NCBI GenBank assembly: GCA_015680685.1
Contig: MNCI01026334.1
Span: 341,993 to 405,992 of the forward strand
DNA from: Gnetum montanum
Lineage: Eukaryota; Streptophyta; Gnetopsida; Gnetales; Gnetaceae
Length of the DNA: 64,000 nucleotides
Direction of reading: 5' to 3'
How positions within the stretch are numbered: position 1 is the stretch's first letter; each line of letters opens with the position of its first letter. Below are positions 36,470 through 47,520 of this stretch, in pieces. The notes beneath the pieces are model-generated. The model did not search any database. It saw only the letters and a list, made by a program, of their open reading frames with translations, and had not been told where the DNA came from. The position numbers and the translations under genes are program-made.

Positions 36470-37980
36470 TGAATTGGTAATAGACCATGAAAGTCCTATC
36501 CTGGAATTATAGGGACCAAGGTACCTTGTATAAGCAAAATACCTTGAAGGACTTTGTGTGTGAAGAGAATTGTATGTTGGTTTGCTTATAGGAAACCAAG
36601 CTGAATACTTCTAATTATGCCCTCCTTCGATGGTAGGGTTGGTATTGTTCCTTTGTGCATTGTTGAGGCTAGGCAGGAGGCCTAGCCACTCTATCCCTAC
36701 ATCTCTTTCAAGTGTTGGATGAGTTCCCATGGTGTCTCACTATGCACCTCCCTTTGGAGGATGTGTAGATTACTAATTTCTATGGGCCCTAGAATTGGCA
36801 AGACCACTTGCATGAATTGGTGTAGGTTGTTCAAAGGATTCTTGATCAGTAGAAGTAGGTTCTTATTAGGAACTTTAATCAATGGCTTCATCCTTGGGAG
36901 AAGTCTAGTCATAGTGCTAGTCCTGACTTGGGTTCTTCTCCTATAAGTTAGGAATTTCTTCAATTTCTACAATGGAATGACTTGGTTGATCTTGAGCTTC
37001 AAGGTGACTAGTATACTTGGAGCAATAGGAGAAGGGGTGAAAGTATGATTCTATCTTGTATCAATCAAGCTTGGGTTCATGCAGAGATGTTCAATGACTA
37101 TGAGGTGTAACTCACCTACAAAGTGCAGTAGGCCTTTGATCATTGGGCTTTGGTTTGCTCCCTTTGGTCATCCTAGAGGCCTTCTTCAACTCTATTCAAG
37201 TTTGAGTGGGCTTGGTTGCTAAAACCTTGGTTGCAAAGGGCTTTTAAACAAATATGGATGGGGCATGAGAATTCCTATTTTGATCTAAGGTATTTTCTCA
37301 AGTAAGGCCTCAATTCTCTAAAAAAGTAGATTAAAGGTTTGCCTCTAGATCAAAAGTACTCCTTTCGAGGGACTAGACATAGGCTACAAGATCAACTAGC
37401 TTATGTCTAACTTAGATATGAAAATGGTGAATTTATGGAGGAGGAGGAGCACAACCTACTGTTGGATTTACATAATCTTGTTGAGGAGGAAGAATTCTAC
37501 TAGAGAGAGAGATTTGGGATTCGGTGGCTTAAAGAGGATGACTAAAACACTCACTTCATTAATGCAGTGGCTAAGGACAACTATGCAAGCAAGAGAATTA
37601 GTTCATCATATCAAGGATCAGTGCAAATTTAGTAGCCATAGGAGATTGCCCTTGAAATGCAAACTTTTTGGAATGCTATGTGGTTTGGGGGAGAATTCTC
37701 CCTACTTTCAGTAAAGGTTCGTCCAATGGATGCTTAATGAGAATGATAATACTTCTCTCATTGTTCACATTTCTACTATGGAGCTATCCATTGCCTTGGC
37801 TTCGATGAAGTCGAGTAGTGCTGTAGGGCCAAATGGTTGGCCCATTGAATTTTGAAAGAATTCTTTGATATTCTGGGCCCTAATATGCTAAATGTGTTTA
37901 ACCTCATGCATAGGTGGGGATAGGTGTGTAATGAAAATAAATTGTTCCAACATTTTTCTACTGCCTTAAGATCTCCAACC
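36470..37980 (+). pseudogene. LINE1 ORF2: endonuclease domain and start of RT
   Basis: Broken plus-strand frames give S-W-N-(x)2-D-Q-G near 36495, then E-E-N, E-T-K-L, F-Y-G-P near 36780 and N-D-L-V-D-L-(x)2-Q-G near 36980. F-D-H-W-A-L follows near 37135. These are the steps of a plant LINE APE-type endonuclease. The pre-RT region ends in L-G-P-N-M-L...F-N-L-M-H-R-W-G at about 37875-37920. The copy is cut by LINE2 at 37980. Some catalytic residues are not in a single frame. Confidence 0.7.
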
Positions 37981-38327
37981 ACTATTTTCAAACCTAGTCG
38001 GATACATGGGTCCTTTTTGCAGGAAAAATATCTATTGGTGGCTGGGCTTGGCAGGGTGTTTTTGGCTAAGCGGTGCAGTGCCTTACAGGTTGCCAAGATC
38101 ATGTGTGGGTTTTTAATAGAGATTTTTGTTGCATTGCTTTGGGTTGTTATGCTCTTTCTATGCAATGGTGTGTTCACTCAAATTAAGCACATGGTTTGGT
38201 GTGCAATTGATCTTTGCAACTTGGATTCATTGTTGCTACTTTGGCCATGGATTTGGATTTCCTAATGAGCCTACTTGTGGTGGGTGGCTTTAGATCCATC
38301 TTCATGTTGGAAGTATCCTTGTTAATA

Positions 38328-38664
38328 NCAAAAAGAAGAAACCCTCTTGTAAGATTAGAAGCCATGGTTAATCAAATTTTTGTTAGCTCCCAAAACTTTT
38401 TAACCTAATCCTGGAAAACTAAGGCAAGAGGAATCTTGCCAGTAAAAAAATCAATTGCATAAAGTTGAGTAAAGGTTTGAACTATTTTATCAAAGATATT
38501 TTCAGAAAATTTGAAACACAAAACATTATCATTATCATCCACATTAATAGTATTCTCATGGTGTTACAGTACACTATTGGAGGAATCCATTATCTTTTGC
38601 TTTTTTCCTCCAACATTAGAGAGTGAAGAAACAATTTGGGTCATGTAGATCCTATAGGCCCCTN
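38328..38664. other. N-bounded segment, probably misoriented
   Basis: The piece 38329-38663 lies between two single Ns. Its LINE2 ORF1 coding sense is on the minus strand, while the coding to its right is on the plus strand. Confidence 0.65.
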
Positions 38665-39360
38665 GAGAAGGAAAGTAAAAGTATTTTGCTAGTTTGGATT
38701 GAATTTCTAGGACTTCCATCACATTTTTCTCCACATATTGACATTCTTGTTGTGTAGATTAGGGAGGTTATTGAAATGGAGTCTTTTTCAGGCTTCTATC
38801 CGAGATCAACTTGGCAAGTTTGTGTCAAACTTGATATGCAAAAGCAATAACCAGACTCGCTGGAGTTTAATGTTAAAAGAAAGGCTTTCATGCAAAAGAT
38901 CTTATATCTTATGCTCCTGAACCATTGTTATTATTTTCTTGATTCTAATCATAGAAAAGCTCAATTTCCAAAGCTATTGGCTAGGATTGAAGCTTAGAGA
39001 ATTTTATTCGAATAGGGTAGCAAAGAATTAAAAGATAAAAATATATCTCTGGATCAAGTTAATGATACTACTGAGATGCACCCCCTAGATAATCCTTCTT
39101 CTATAGACCCCAAGATGACAGATGTTGAAGACATGAATATTGAGGCTACTAATATTGCTAAGAATCCTCAAAACCAAAAAGGGACTCCAAAAGAAGCTAC
39201 TCGACGTTGGGAGTGAGTTACTCGAAAATCTCATGCTTCAATCACACCAAATAATCCTATCTTTAGTAGTTTCCCTAAAGTATATTAATCCTCAATTTTT
39301 GCTAATGATAATCATTTTGCTAGCAAAAGATCAAGTGCTTGTCATCCTTTAGTAAATAGC
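38329..39360 (+). pseudogene. LINE2 ORF1 (DUF4283-like), partly in inverted orientation
   Basis: From 38665 onward the plus strand reads I-L-L-V-W-I-E-F-L-G-L-P-S-H-F, the second half of a DUF4283-type domain in plant LINE ORF1 proteins. The matching first half, with F-K-F-S, F-T-G-K-I-P and R-G-F-L-L-F, is on the minus strand within 38329-38663. It lies exactly between the two N positions. An acidic/Ser-rich tail runs to about 39360. Several stops are present. Confidence 0.6.
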
Positions 39361-39479
39361 TTTGAGTTGAGGGAGATCCTCCTTCATCTTTACAATCACA
39401 ACGAAGTGTCTCTAATGGAATGTTAGAAGACTCTTGGATCCCATAGCAGAGATATAGTATAAGATTATATTCGTAGGCA

Positions 39480-40560
39480 TTACCTAGATGTCACCTTTAT
39501 TCCAGAAGTTAAAATTCAAGGTTTTCATCTTTAAACTTGTTGTAAGAGTATTTTCCCAATAGTTATTATGTCTCTTCTAACCATGAGCATGGTAAAGGTG
39601 GAGCTATGATTCTTCTTCACAATAAGTGGCAGGAGTTTGTTATTGATCATGGTAGTGATGATTCAGAGCATTGTTGTTGGGTTTAGTTATAGTATGCCAA
39701 TGAAATTCTAGGCTTCAGTTCTATTTACACCCCTTGTAGCTTGAATGACTAGAAGCGTTTTTGGAATTGACTTGGTCATAACTTGCTTGTAGTTAATTGG
39801 ATCATTGCAGGAGACTTTAATATGATTGAGAATCTAGAGGATAAATTTGGAGGATAGAGAGATGGTTCAGACAATAGTGAACTTTCCTTCAGTTTAAGAG
39901 TAAATGGAATTTGTAGGAAGCTAATGAAAATTACCCCTCTTCTAGTACTTCTAATTGGTTTATTTGGAGCAATGCTAGACAAGGAGATTACTACATTTCT
40001 TCTAGGCTAGACCAGGTTTACATGTCTGTGAATGCTTCTATCCAATTTACACCACCAATGGTGCTCCTATTCAAGCAGATTATATGTAGGTTTTGCTAGA
40101 TCATTATCCTATTCACTAGTATTTTTTCCTTTCTAGTTGCTTCTGCTCTTTTGATGATCTCTATATTTTTAACATTTCCTTTCTTTATAGTAGCTCTATG
40201 TGCTCTTTATTGATGCAAATTTGGAATTTGCATCCTAAACCCATAGGTGATGATGGTTGGATAGATTGGTGGACTAATGCTTATACTTGTCTTTAGTGTT
40301 TTTCCAAACATGTAGGTAAAATGGTGGCTTCTCGAATAGCTTCACATAAGTCCAACCTTCATAAGGAAATCTTCTTATTAGAAAATACTATTGATAGAGG
40401 CAAAGCTATTGAGGCTCACTTCTGTTGTTTGCAGATTGCCAAGAAGAACATGCGTATTATGGATCATCAAGAAGCTAGAGGTGCTCACCTTCTTGCCCAT
40501 CTTTCTTAGCTTCGTATAGGTGACTAAGCTACTAAATATTTTTTTCATCTCCTCAAAGAG
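39480..40560 (+). pseudogene. LINE2 ORF2 endonuclease region
   Basis: The frame includes G-G-A-M-I-L (about 39600), F-S-S-I-Y-T-P-C (about 39715) and I-I-A-G-D-F-N-M-I-E-N (about 39800-39835). The last is the conserved G-D-F-N step of APE endonucleases. Stops and frame changes interrupt it. Confidence 0.7.
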
Positions 40561-41990
40561 AGACTACCCTTCCCTAAAATCCCAACTATTCAAGTTAAAG
40601 ATAATATCTTTACTTCCAAGATTGACATTTTACAAGCTTTCTTTGATTTTTACTATATTATTTTTTGTAAAGAAGATATTGATCCTATTGTAGTGGATAA
40701 TTGCTTGGGATTCATTACTTCTTTTAATTGTTCCATCTTTGGTAATGCTACTCTTCTCTCTAAATCAGATATTTGTAAGGTTCTTCAACAACTTCACCAT
40801 GGAAAAGCCCCTGGTATGGATGGTCTTCCTACAGAATTTTTCAAAAACTTTTGGCCCACTCTTCAAGATACTATTTATAGTGTGTATAAGAAAGCTCTTA
40901 TGAAAGGTTCTTTTGGCAAAGTTATCAATGTTAGAATTATTAAACTTCTACCCGAGTCAGGAGATTGTATGTGCATGAGCAATTGGTGCCCTATTACTCT
41001 TTTAAATGTTATCTACAAAATTGTTGCTAAAGCTATAGCCAATAAATTATAGCCTTTTCTTCCTCAACTCATCAACAAAGAGCAAATTGGTTTTGTTCAA
41101 GGTAGGTATATCTTAGACAATGTTGTTACTACTATTAAGGGTATGCATTGGGCTTCTTTCATTGATCAAAAAGCCATTCTTCTTAAGCTCGATCTTGTAA
41201 AAAGCTTATAACATGCTTGATTGGTCCTTTTTACGAAGTGTTATTAAGCATCATAATTTAGGTAATGTTTTTGATAATCACATTAATCCTCTTTTATTAA
41301 ATGCCTCTTCAGTTATTTGTATTAATGGGACATTTTCTAAGGTTATTGAGCTTCAAAAATTAGTTTGATAGGGATGTCCTTTAGCTTCTTATCTCTTTAT
41401 CATTGCTATTAATGCTCTTGGAGTTGTTCTTAGAGCTCATAGTGATTCTATGAGGTTAAAAGGTATCTCTCTTCCACACGATGGTAAGGATCTCATTTAC
41501 AGCCAGCTTGAGGATGACACTTTTCTCACTTTGCTTGAGGATCACAATAATTTTAACATTGCCTTGGATGTATTGACATTTACTATAGATCCTTAAGAGC
41601 CAAAATTAATTGGAACAAAATGCAAGCTATTCAATCAAGCTTCTCTCCATGGCCTACTTGGACTTATAATTATAATATCAAGTGGCTTTCTCCTACAGAT
41701 GTTTTTATCCTTTTGGGTATTCCAATAACTTTATTCTCTACTCCTATTACTTTATGGGATAATGTGGTCGAAAAAGTTAAACAAAAGGCTTTGAAATGGG
41801 CTTTCAAACCCTTATCTCTTGTAGGCATATTTATCATAGCCAACCATATTTTGAGCTTCACTCATGTGTACTACTCTTTCATGGCTCCTTCTAAATCTTC
41901 CTTTCAAAGCATCAATAGAATTCTTAGGAATTTCTTAATGGGGGGATAAGGATAATTACAAAGCTTTTCATTGAGTTGCTTTAGATATTT
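40560..41990 (+). pseudogene. LINE2 reverse transcriptase
   Basis: The open frame 40693-41052 carries G-K-A-P-G-M-D-G-L-P-T-E-F-F and W-C-P-I-T-L-L-N-V-I-Y-K-I, RT blocks of plant LINEs. Beyond a TAG come I-G-F-V-Q-G-R-Y-I-L-D-N-V, G-C-P-L-A-S-Y-L-F near 41380 and E-D-D-T-F near 41510, in place of Y-A-D-D-T. A further open part is 41620-41949. The enzyme would copy RNA at the nicked target; as written it is dead. Confidence 0.8.
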
Positions 41991-42679
41991 GCAATTTAAG
42001 TAAGGATCATGGTGGCTTAGGCCTCAACTGTATTGAACAACAAAGTATTCTCTTGGCCTCTAAATGGGTCACTCATTGTATAGAAGGTGATGGAGCTAGG
42101 AAGATTCTATTTAGGCATAATATTTCTTGTCTAGGTAACAACCGAAGATGGAATAATACTCATTGGAGTACTTAGATCATCTATGGAGGATCTCAAAAGA
42201 TTATAGGTTCATTCCTTTTCAAGCCAATTTAGCATTGTTGAAATCAAATTAAAGGCTTTTTGCAAAGAAAACCTACCTAGTTAAGCTTGAACACTTTGTC
42301 GATGTACTCTATTTGGTGGTTACCTATTTTAAAAAAGAATCTAGGTTGTTTATATGAAGAATTTTCTTACAAAGCCAATCGTTTTGTTGATCATAATCTC
42401 CATCATTTTGGCAAATTATTTTCTATTAAAAATGATTTTATTACCCTCTCTTGGCAATATGTCAAAGATAAGATACTCCTATTTATTGGTACATTGAGCA
42501 TGTTCTCTCCAACTTTGGGGTTCCTAAGTTGCACAATGATACTCCTTGGTATGATGATTGGTTTTGGCCTAATGATTTCCCTTTGCATTCCCTTTGCCTT
42601 TCTAAAGCCAAATCTTGGTTTCACTTGCAAGAATTTTGATTCTCCACTTTAAATAGAAGATGGAATATGTAACTTGAGG

Positions 42680-43100
42680 ATCATAATTGAAAAGCTAGTT
42701 TTCATTGTGTCTCGATTTCCAAGGCCCAACCTAAGCATCGTTTCTTATTCTGGTCCTTGATTCATCAAGGTTTTCCCATTGGACATAGGCTTCACTTCTT
42801 AGGAGTTGATTATCCTAAATGCACCATTTGTCAAGCCAAAGACTCTTTTGTGCATGCTTTTTGGGAATGTTACTTTTTTCGACAAATTTGGAAGTGGTGT
42901 CAGTCTCTTTAGACTTTTATTCCTAATTAGTTTGTTGGTTTCTCTTTATGTATCTTCAATGATGATTGTGTTAAGTGACACTTTTGAAAGGCTTGGAAGA
43001 TTCTCCTTTTTGAGAATATTTTCTTCATTTGGAAATGTTGTTTGGATGCCTAGTTTCAAAACACTAAATACATTAAATTTGACTGTGGTATGAAGTGCTA
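42680..43100 (+). pseudogene. LINE2 C-terminal zinc-binding (zf-RVT-like) region
   Basis: The plus strand gives C-V-S-I, P-K-H-R-F-L-F-W-S-L, then C-T-I-C-Q-A-K-D-S-F-V-H-A-F-W-E-C near 42815-42870. This is the cysteine/histidine pattern seen after the RT of many plant LINEs. A T-rich 3' region follows to 43369. Confidence 0.75.
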
Positions 43101-43382
43101 TATTGCTAGTATTGTTTAACTTCAATGTTAAGTACTAGGCTTTGAAAATAATATTAAGTTCTATTAAGGAGTGTTTTTGAAGTAGCTTTTTTTGGTTTTT
43201 TAGCTTTTGTCCCAGGGGCATGCAATATGCTTTTGTTTAGTTACAAGTGACTGGGGGATTACTTTGTAGCTTTGGGCTCTATTAAGGCTTTGGTTTTATG
43301 GTTTTTTTCAGTCTGTAAAACATCTTAACAACCCCTCCCCCTCGCTACTTGCTCTCCATGCACCCACCCAAGATCTCCAACC

Positions 43383-45240
43383 CCATGTTGCCTGCTCACT
43401 ATAGATTGATTGGGGTGTGTAATACACTCAGAATCTTCACTAAGATTCTGGTTCAATGGCTTCAGCCTCACATGCCAGTTCTAGTAGGGGCAAATTAGGC
43501 TAGTTTTGTTAAAGGTAGGTTCATTCAGAACTAGATTATCTTGTTGCAAGTAGTGGTTCACTCCATATGTAGTGCTAATTTCTTGGGTATGGATGTTAAA
43601 GTTGATATTTTGAAATCTTATGATACTATTGATTGGCAGGCTCTTTAGGAAATTATGCTTCGAAAAGGTATTCATCCCGATTTTGTGTACCTCTGCCTCA
43701 ACATACAATAGACTAGTGTTTATTATTTTGATCTTAACTGGGGCCTTTGGGGGTTTTCTGCCCCTACCAAGGGCTTATAGCAAGGGGACCCCTTATCCCT
43801 ATACTTATTTATTATTGCCATGGACATGTTGAGATCCTATCTTTGGGAGGGGGTTTGGGGTGTGAGCATTGTTGGCCATATGTATGTCGTTGAGCATTAT
43901 AACGACAATACTATTATTATGACTCCAGTTGTTCTGCAGGCCAGGCCTGGGTAATTAACTAGGTGCTAGATCGAATGGTTGAGGAGGTTGGATTTAGGTC
44001 AAATCAGGGAAAGTCAACCATCCATTTTTATAATAGTGATTCTTTGGTTCGTAGGTAGGTTTGTCAATCCTTGGGAATCCTGCCAAGTGTAGAGAAAGAG
44101 GCGTATCTTGGGATCCTTAGTTTTTCTTGGAATAGACAGGCTACTTGGACACTATTGGTGAAGCAGTTATTAGTGCAGATTTAAAACTGGACAACCCAAT
44201 TTTTGATACACCATAGTAAGGTTTTGTTGGCTTCTTCGGTGTTGCTTGTGATTACCTAGTATGTGGCTTTGGTGCCCATACCGCCTAGGGGGTTACAGAA
44301 AAAATCAATTAGATTCTTAGAAACTTTCTTTGGTCGAGAGGAAAAGGGAGGAGTCACTTGCATCTGGTTAATTAGGATACAGTGGCCCAATCAAAGTAGG
44401 TGAGAGGACAGGGGTTTTTAAAATTTGAGGATGTCCTGTTGACAAGACATCAGCTTATCATAAATCGGATAATGGAAGAGTTAGAACGCAGACTGCCGTG
44501 GGTGTGGATTATGAGTTAAAAGTATATGCCTTGGGTGTTGGGGCCCAAGAACTCACATGTGTGGCACAATATCTATGAGCATGCACACAAGTTGCTGCGT
44601 TAGGGTGCATTGGGTTCAAAGCCCAATAAGACTTTGAAAATCAAGTACCCACCCTAGGACAGTTGTTGGTAATTATGAAAAGGAAGGTTGTCAGAGAAAC
44701 TCAAGTGTTTCACCTTGTTATTGCAGCATCATGCCTTGTCATTATAGGTGTAGCTTTCATGTTAGGGCATTCTAAGTATTGATTGCTGCCCCCTTTGTGA
44801 TGCTTGTCTTACACTTTCAAGGTTGTGGTGTGGTGGCTCATGAGGTCCCCTTCTCTACATGCTATAGGGGATAGCTTCAGCACTGTTGTTCTTTGGCATA
44901 TCTAGAAGGTGCGAAACATTGCGATCTTCAAACAGAGTAGGCCCATGGCTTGGTGTGTGTTGCTTGTTTGGCTACAAGACTGTGAGCTAAAGTTTCCGCA
45001 ATAATGGGGGCCACCCCAACCTTTGAACCAAACGTAGATAAATTCTACATGAAGACACTCTTGTGGGAGGTTGTGACAACGATGGGTTGAATGGAGGTTT
45101 TGCCATTGTTGGTGGATGACATAGACCTTCTCGATGCTAGTTTTTACAACAATTAGAGGGGGTGATTTACAACAATTAGAGAGGGTGATGTAACCTTGTT
45201 TCATGGGGTTTCTATTACCATTACTAAACATGTGCTTATG
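43383..45240 (+). pseudogene. LINE1 reverse transcriptase, continued, and C-terminal region
   Basis: The plus strand resumes with V-C-N-T-L-R-I-F-T-K-I-L-V and S-F-V-K-G-R-F-I-Q-N, followed by M-D-V-K-V-D (about 43588). Q-G-D-P-L-S-L-Y-L-F-I-I-A-M-D is near 43780-43825, and Y-N-D-N-T near 43898 replaces Y-A-D-D-T. Later blocks (Y-L-G-I-L near 44105, W-K-V-R-N-I-A-I-F near 44905) fit the thumb and the region before RNase H. It joins directly to the part ending at 37980. Confidence 0.75.
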
Positions 45241-46715
45241 AACTATTTGGGAGTGTTGGCATTGGGGGAGGCCATTTTGCCCACTAGAAGGGGGCTACAA
45301 GACACTGGCATTTTTCTCAGGCAATGTCCTCAAGACTATGAGTGGCACACTATGAGTGGCTAGGTGCTGAGGTCTGCATTGCCGATGTTGTGATAGGAGG
45401 TTGCAAAACTCATGGATAGATATTTAATCCAATTGGCCAAAGCTTGGAAGTTGCAAGGCACTCACTTTGCTTTTCTTCGGTGCATGAGAGAGTCATGTCC
45501 TATGAACTTACCTAAGTTCTTTTTAGCATCTTCGAGGCTGGAATGCCAAGGTTGACACTAGCCTCATTTTGGCTTTATGGCAGGTTGCACGAACCTGTTG
45601 TCACGATCCATCATTCATTGGTTTTTTCAACGCAAGGTGCAACTTGTGGCTGGATTATCTAGGGATGAGAGGATGTCATCTTCTATGCCCCCTCAAGAAC
45701 ATGGGGAGACGCCTCATACAAATCATTATTGATGAGAGCGAAGGACCCCTAGTTGTGTTAGATGTTGGAGCATACAGTGGCTCAGGTCTAGGAGAAAGAG
45801 AGAAGCCAATGAAGGTGATCATCATGCAACAAATGAGGGATGTCTAGGCAAAGACTCAGGTCGAATGCCAGTGCCATAGGAAGGAGCTTGAGCAGCTTAG
45901 GCAATAGTTGGAACATTGAGAGGCCTTGCAATGGCAAGAGAAGAAAGACGAGCTTTGTCGAGAGATTTGTGTAGAGATCCTAGGAGGAGGCCAAGTGGTG
46001 GCATTGTGAAGAAGCAAAAAAGGAGGAAGTTGACAAGGTGTTTGTTGAGGAACAACAAATGCAACAACAGTTTGATCAAGCACATGAGGCAAAGGTTCAA
46101 AGGTGGCCTTAGGCAAGTGGATGCCCATACATGCTTATGAGCATCAATAAAGAGATCTCTTGGGCTACTCTCTAACAACGGTGCCCATACATGCTTATGG
46201 GCATCAATAAGGAGGCCTCTTGGGCTACTCTCTAACTATTGTTAACAACCGCAAAATATCATCCATATAAGACAAAATATGTTTGATCATGAGCAACAGC
46301 AAGTGGAACATGCTTTTTTTGATTTTCAACAGGCGGCTAATTTTGTTGCTTCTAAACCTTTGTGGGTGATCCTAGACTAGGTCCACTTCAAACTGAGCTG
46401 TAGATGCCTGTGTTTTACTCTACCCTACCACATGTAGGGGGGTTGGTTTTCTGTTTTCTGCTATGTGACAGTTGGCTTGGCCTATGCGTGTTTGGTTTTT
46501 TCAGTCTGGGTTGGCTCTTGTCTGGGTCTTCCTATGGGTTTCTCTTGTGTGGGGGCAGGCGGTGCAGGCAGTGTGTGGGTTGGGGGTTCTTGAAGAGGCC
46601 TTTTTGCTACTGGGGTGCCTCTTTTCATGGAGAGTTCTCTCCCTGGTTTTTGGAACTGGGTTTTTGCTGTACATATGTTGAATTTAATTGAATTTACCTA
46701 ACCTTTTTCCAAAAA
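45241..46715 (+). mobile_element. LINE1 3' region and A-rich end
   Basis: Decayed frames continue, including a Glu/Gln-rich coiled-coil-like stretch at about 45850-46090. A 61-bp unit is duplicated (46121-46177 and 46182-46237). The 3' UTR is GT-rich (46404-46690) and ends in CTTTTTCC and seven A just before the target duplication. Confidence 0.55.
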
Positions 46716-46729
46716 AATTGAGACTTGTG

Positions 46730-47520
46730 GTTTGCATTGGACAAATTAGAGAATAAATGTCAAAGTATGCTTAAATATAATGTTGTTCTCCAGACGTTTT
46801 CTGAAATATCCTAATTTTGACAGGTTGATTGACATCGCACTCGATCAATCAGGTAGAGAACTCCGATTTTTGCAGTGTGAAGGTAAGATGAAGCTTGTAC
46901 CTATTTTCCTTCTACCTCCAGCTTTCAATGCATGTAAAGACTGGAGTCTAGCTATTTATTTGTATTCTAAAACAGAGTTACAATGTTCTTCAAACCCAGA
47001 ATGCTATACCTTCTGATCACAGAAATAATCATAACAGTATGTTTAGTTGGCTGGAGCATCCAGCTTATTGTTTGCAAGTTATAAGTTCATAGAAGCAGCA
47101 ACGTACCACATACCATGCTTTATGCAGCATTAACTAAGTGATAATTACATTGCAAAACAAATATTGATCTTGAGGGTTATCTGCTTGGAAACTATGCCTA
47201 TAGCTATCCAAACCATACACCCAACTTGGGCAGAATGTAGTAAATGAATCATTGCACAATGTGAAAGGTTTCTTTCTGATTCAAATTGTAAGGCTAGAAT
47301 CTGTACTGATAAAATCCAAATGCATTTGCCAGTCTTCCAGCAGATTAAAACGGTTGCTGAATACCTTCTTTCACCAACTTGTCTGTACATAAAAACATTG
47401 CATTCATTTTATAATATTCTTTTGTCCGCGAAATTAACAGCAGCAAAAAAACTGAATTTTCCTCGTTTTACTTCAGGAAAGGTGCCCGGGCAAAGTTTTC
47501 ATAAGTTAATAAGCCTTTTG
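46730..47520. other. Intergenic between LINE1 and the PPR pseudogene
   Basis: No coding signal is seen. The right end would be the 3' flank of the PPR gene. Confidence 0.4.

Larger units (their letters stand above)
37968..43382 (+). mobile_element. LINE2: second LINE inserted into LINE1
   Basis: AAGATCTCCAACC is found at 37968-37980 and again at 43370-43382, a 13-bp target duplication. LINE1's RT coding sequence continues across these two sites. The 5.4-kb insert has its own ORF1, endonuclease, RT and C-terminal zinc-binding region, all decayed but collinear. There is no obvious poly(A) tail at the right end, which is odd for a LINE. The insert includes two single-N joins that appear to bound an inverted piece. 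Confidence 0.75.
31164..46729 (+). mobile_element. LINE1: nearly full-length LINE with 14-bp target duplication, twice interrupted
   Basis: AATTGAGACTTGTG occurs at 31164-31177 and at 46716-46729, after a run of seven A, as expected of a LINE target-site duplication. Between them are three collinear pieces: 31178-32367 (ORF1), 36206-37980 (endonuclease and start of RT) and 43383-46715 (RT, C-terminal region, 3' UTR). Together they give about 6.3 kb, a normal plant LINE length. The gaps are a solo-LTR-like insertion and a second LINE, each with its own target duplication. All frames are decayed. Confidence 0.85.

Noticed and set aside
45569-45847. 92-residue plus-strand ORF as a gene
   Set aside because: It lies inside the decayed C-terminal part of LINE1 and has no start context or family similarity.
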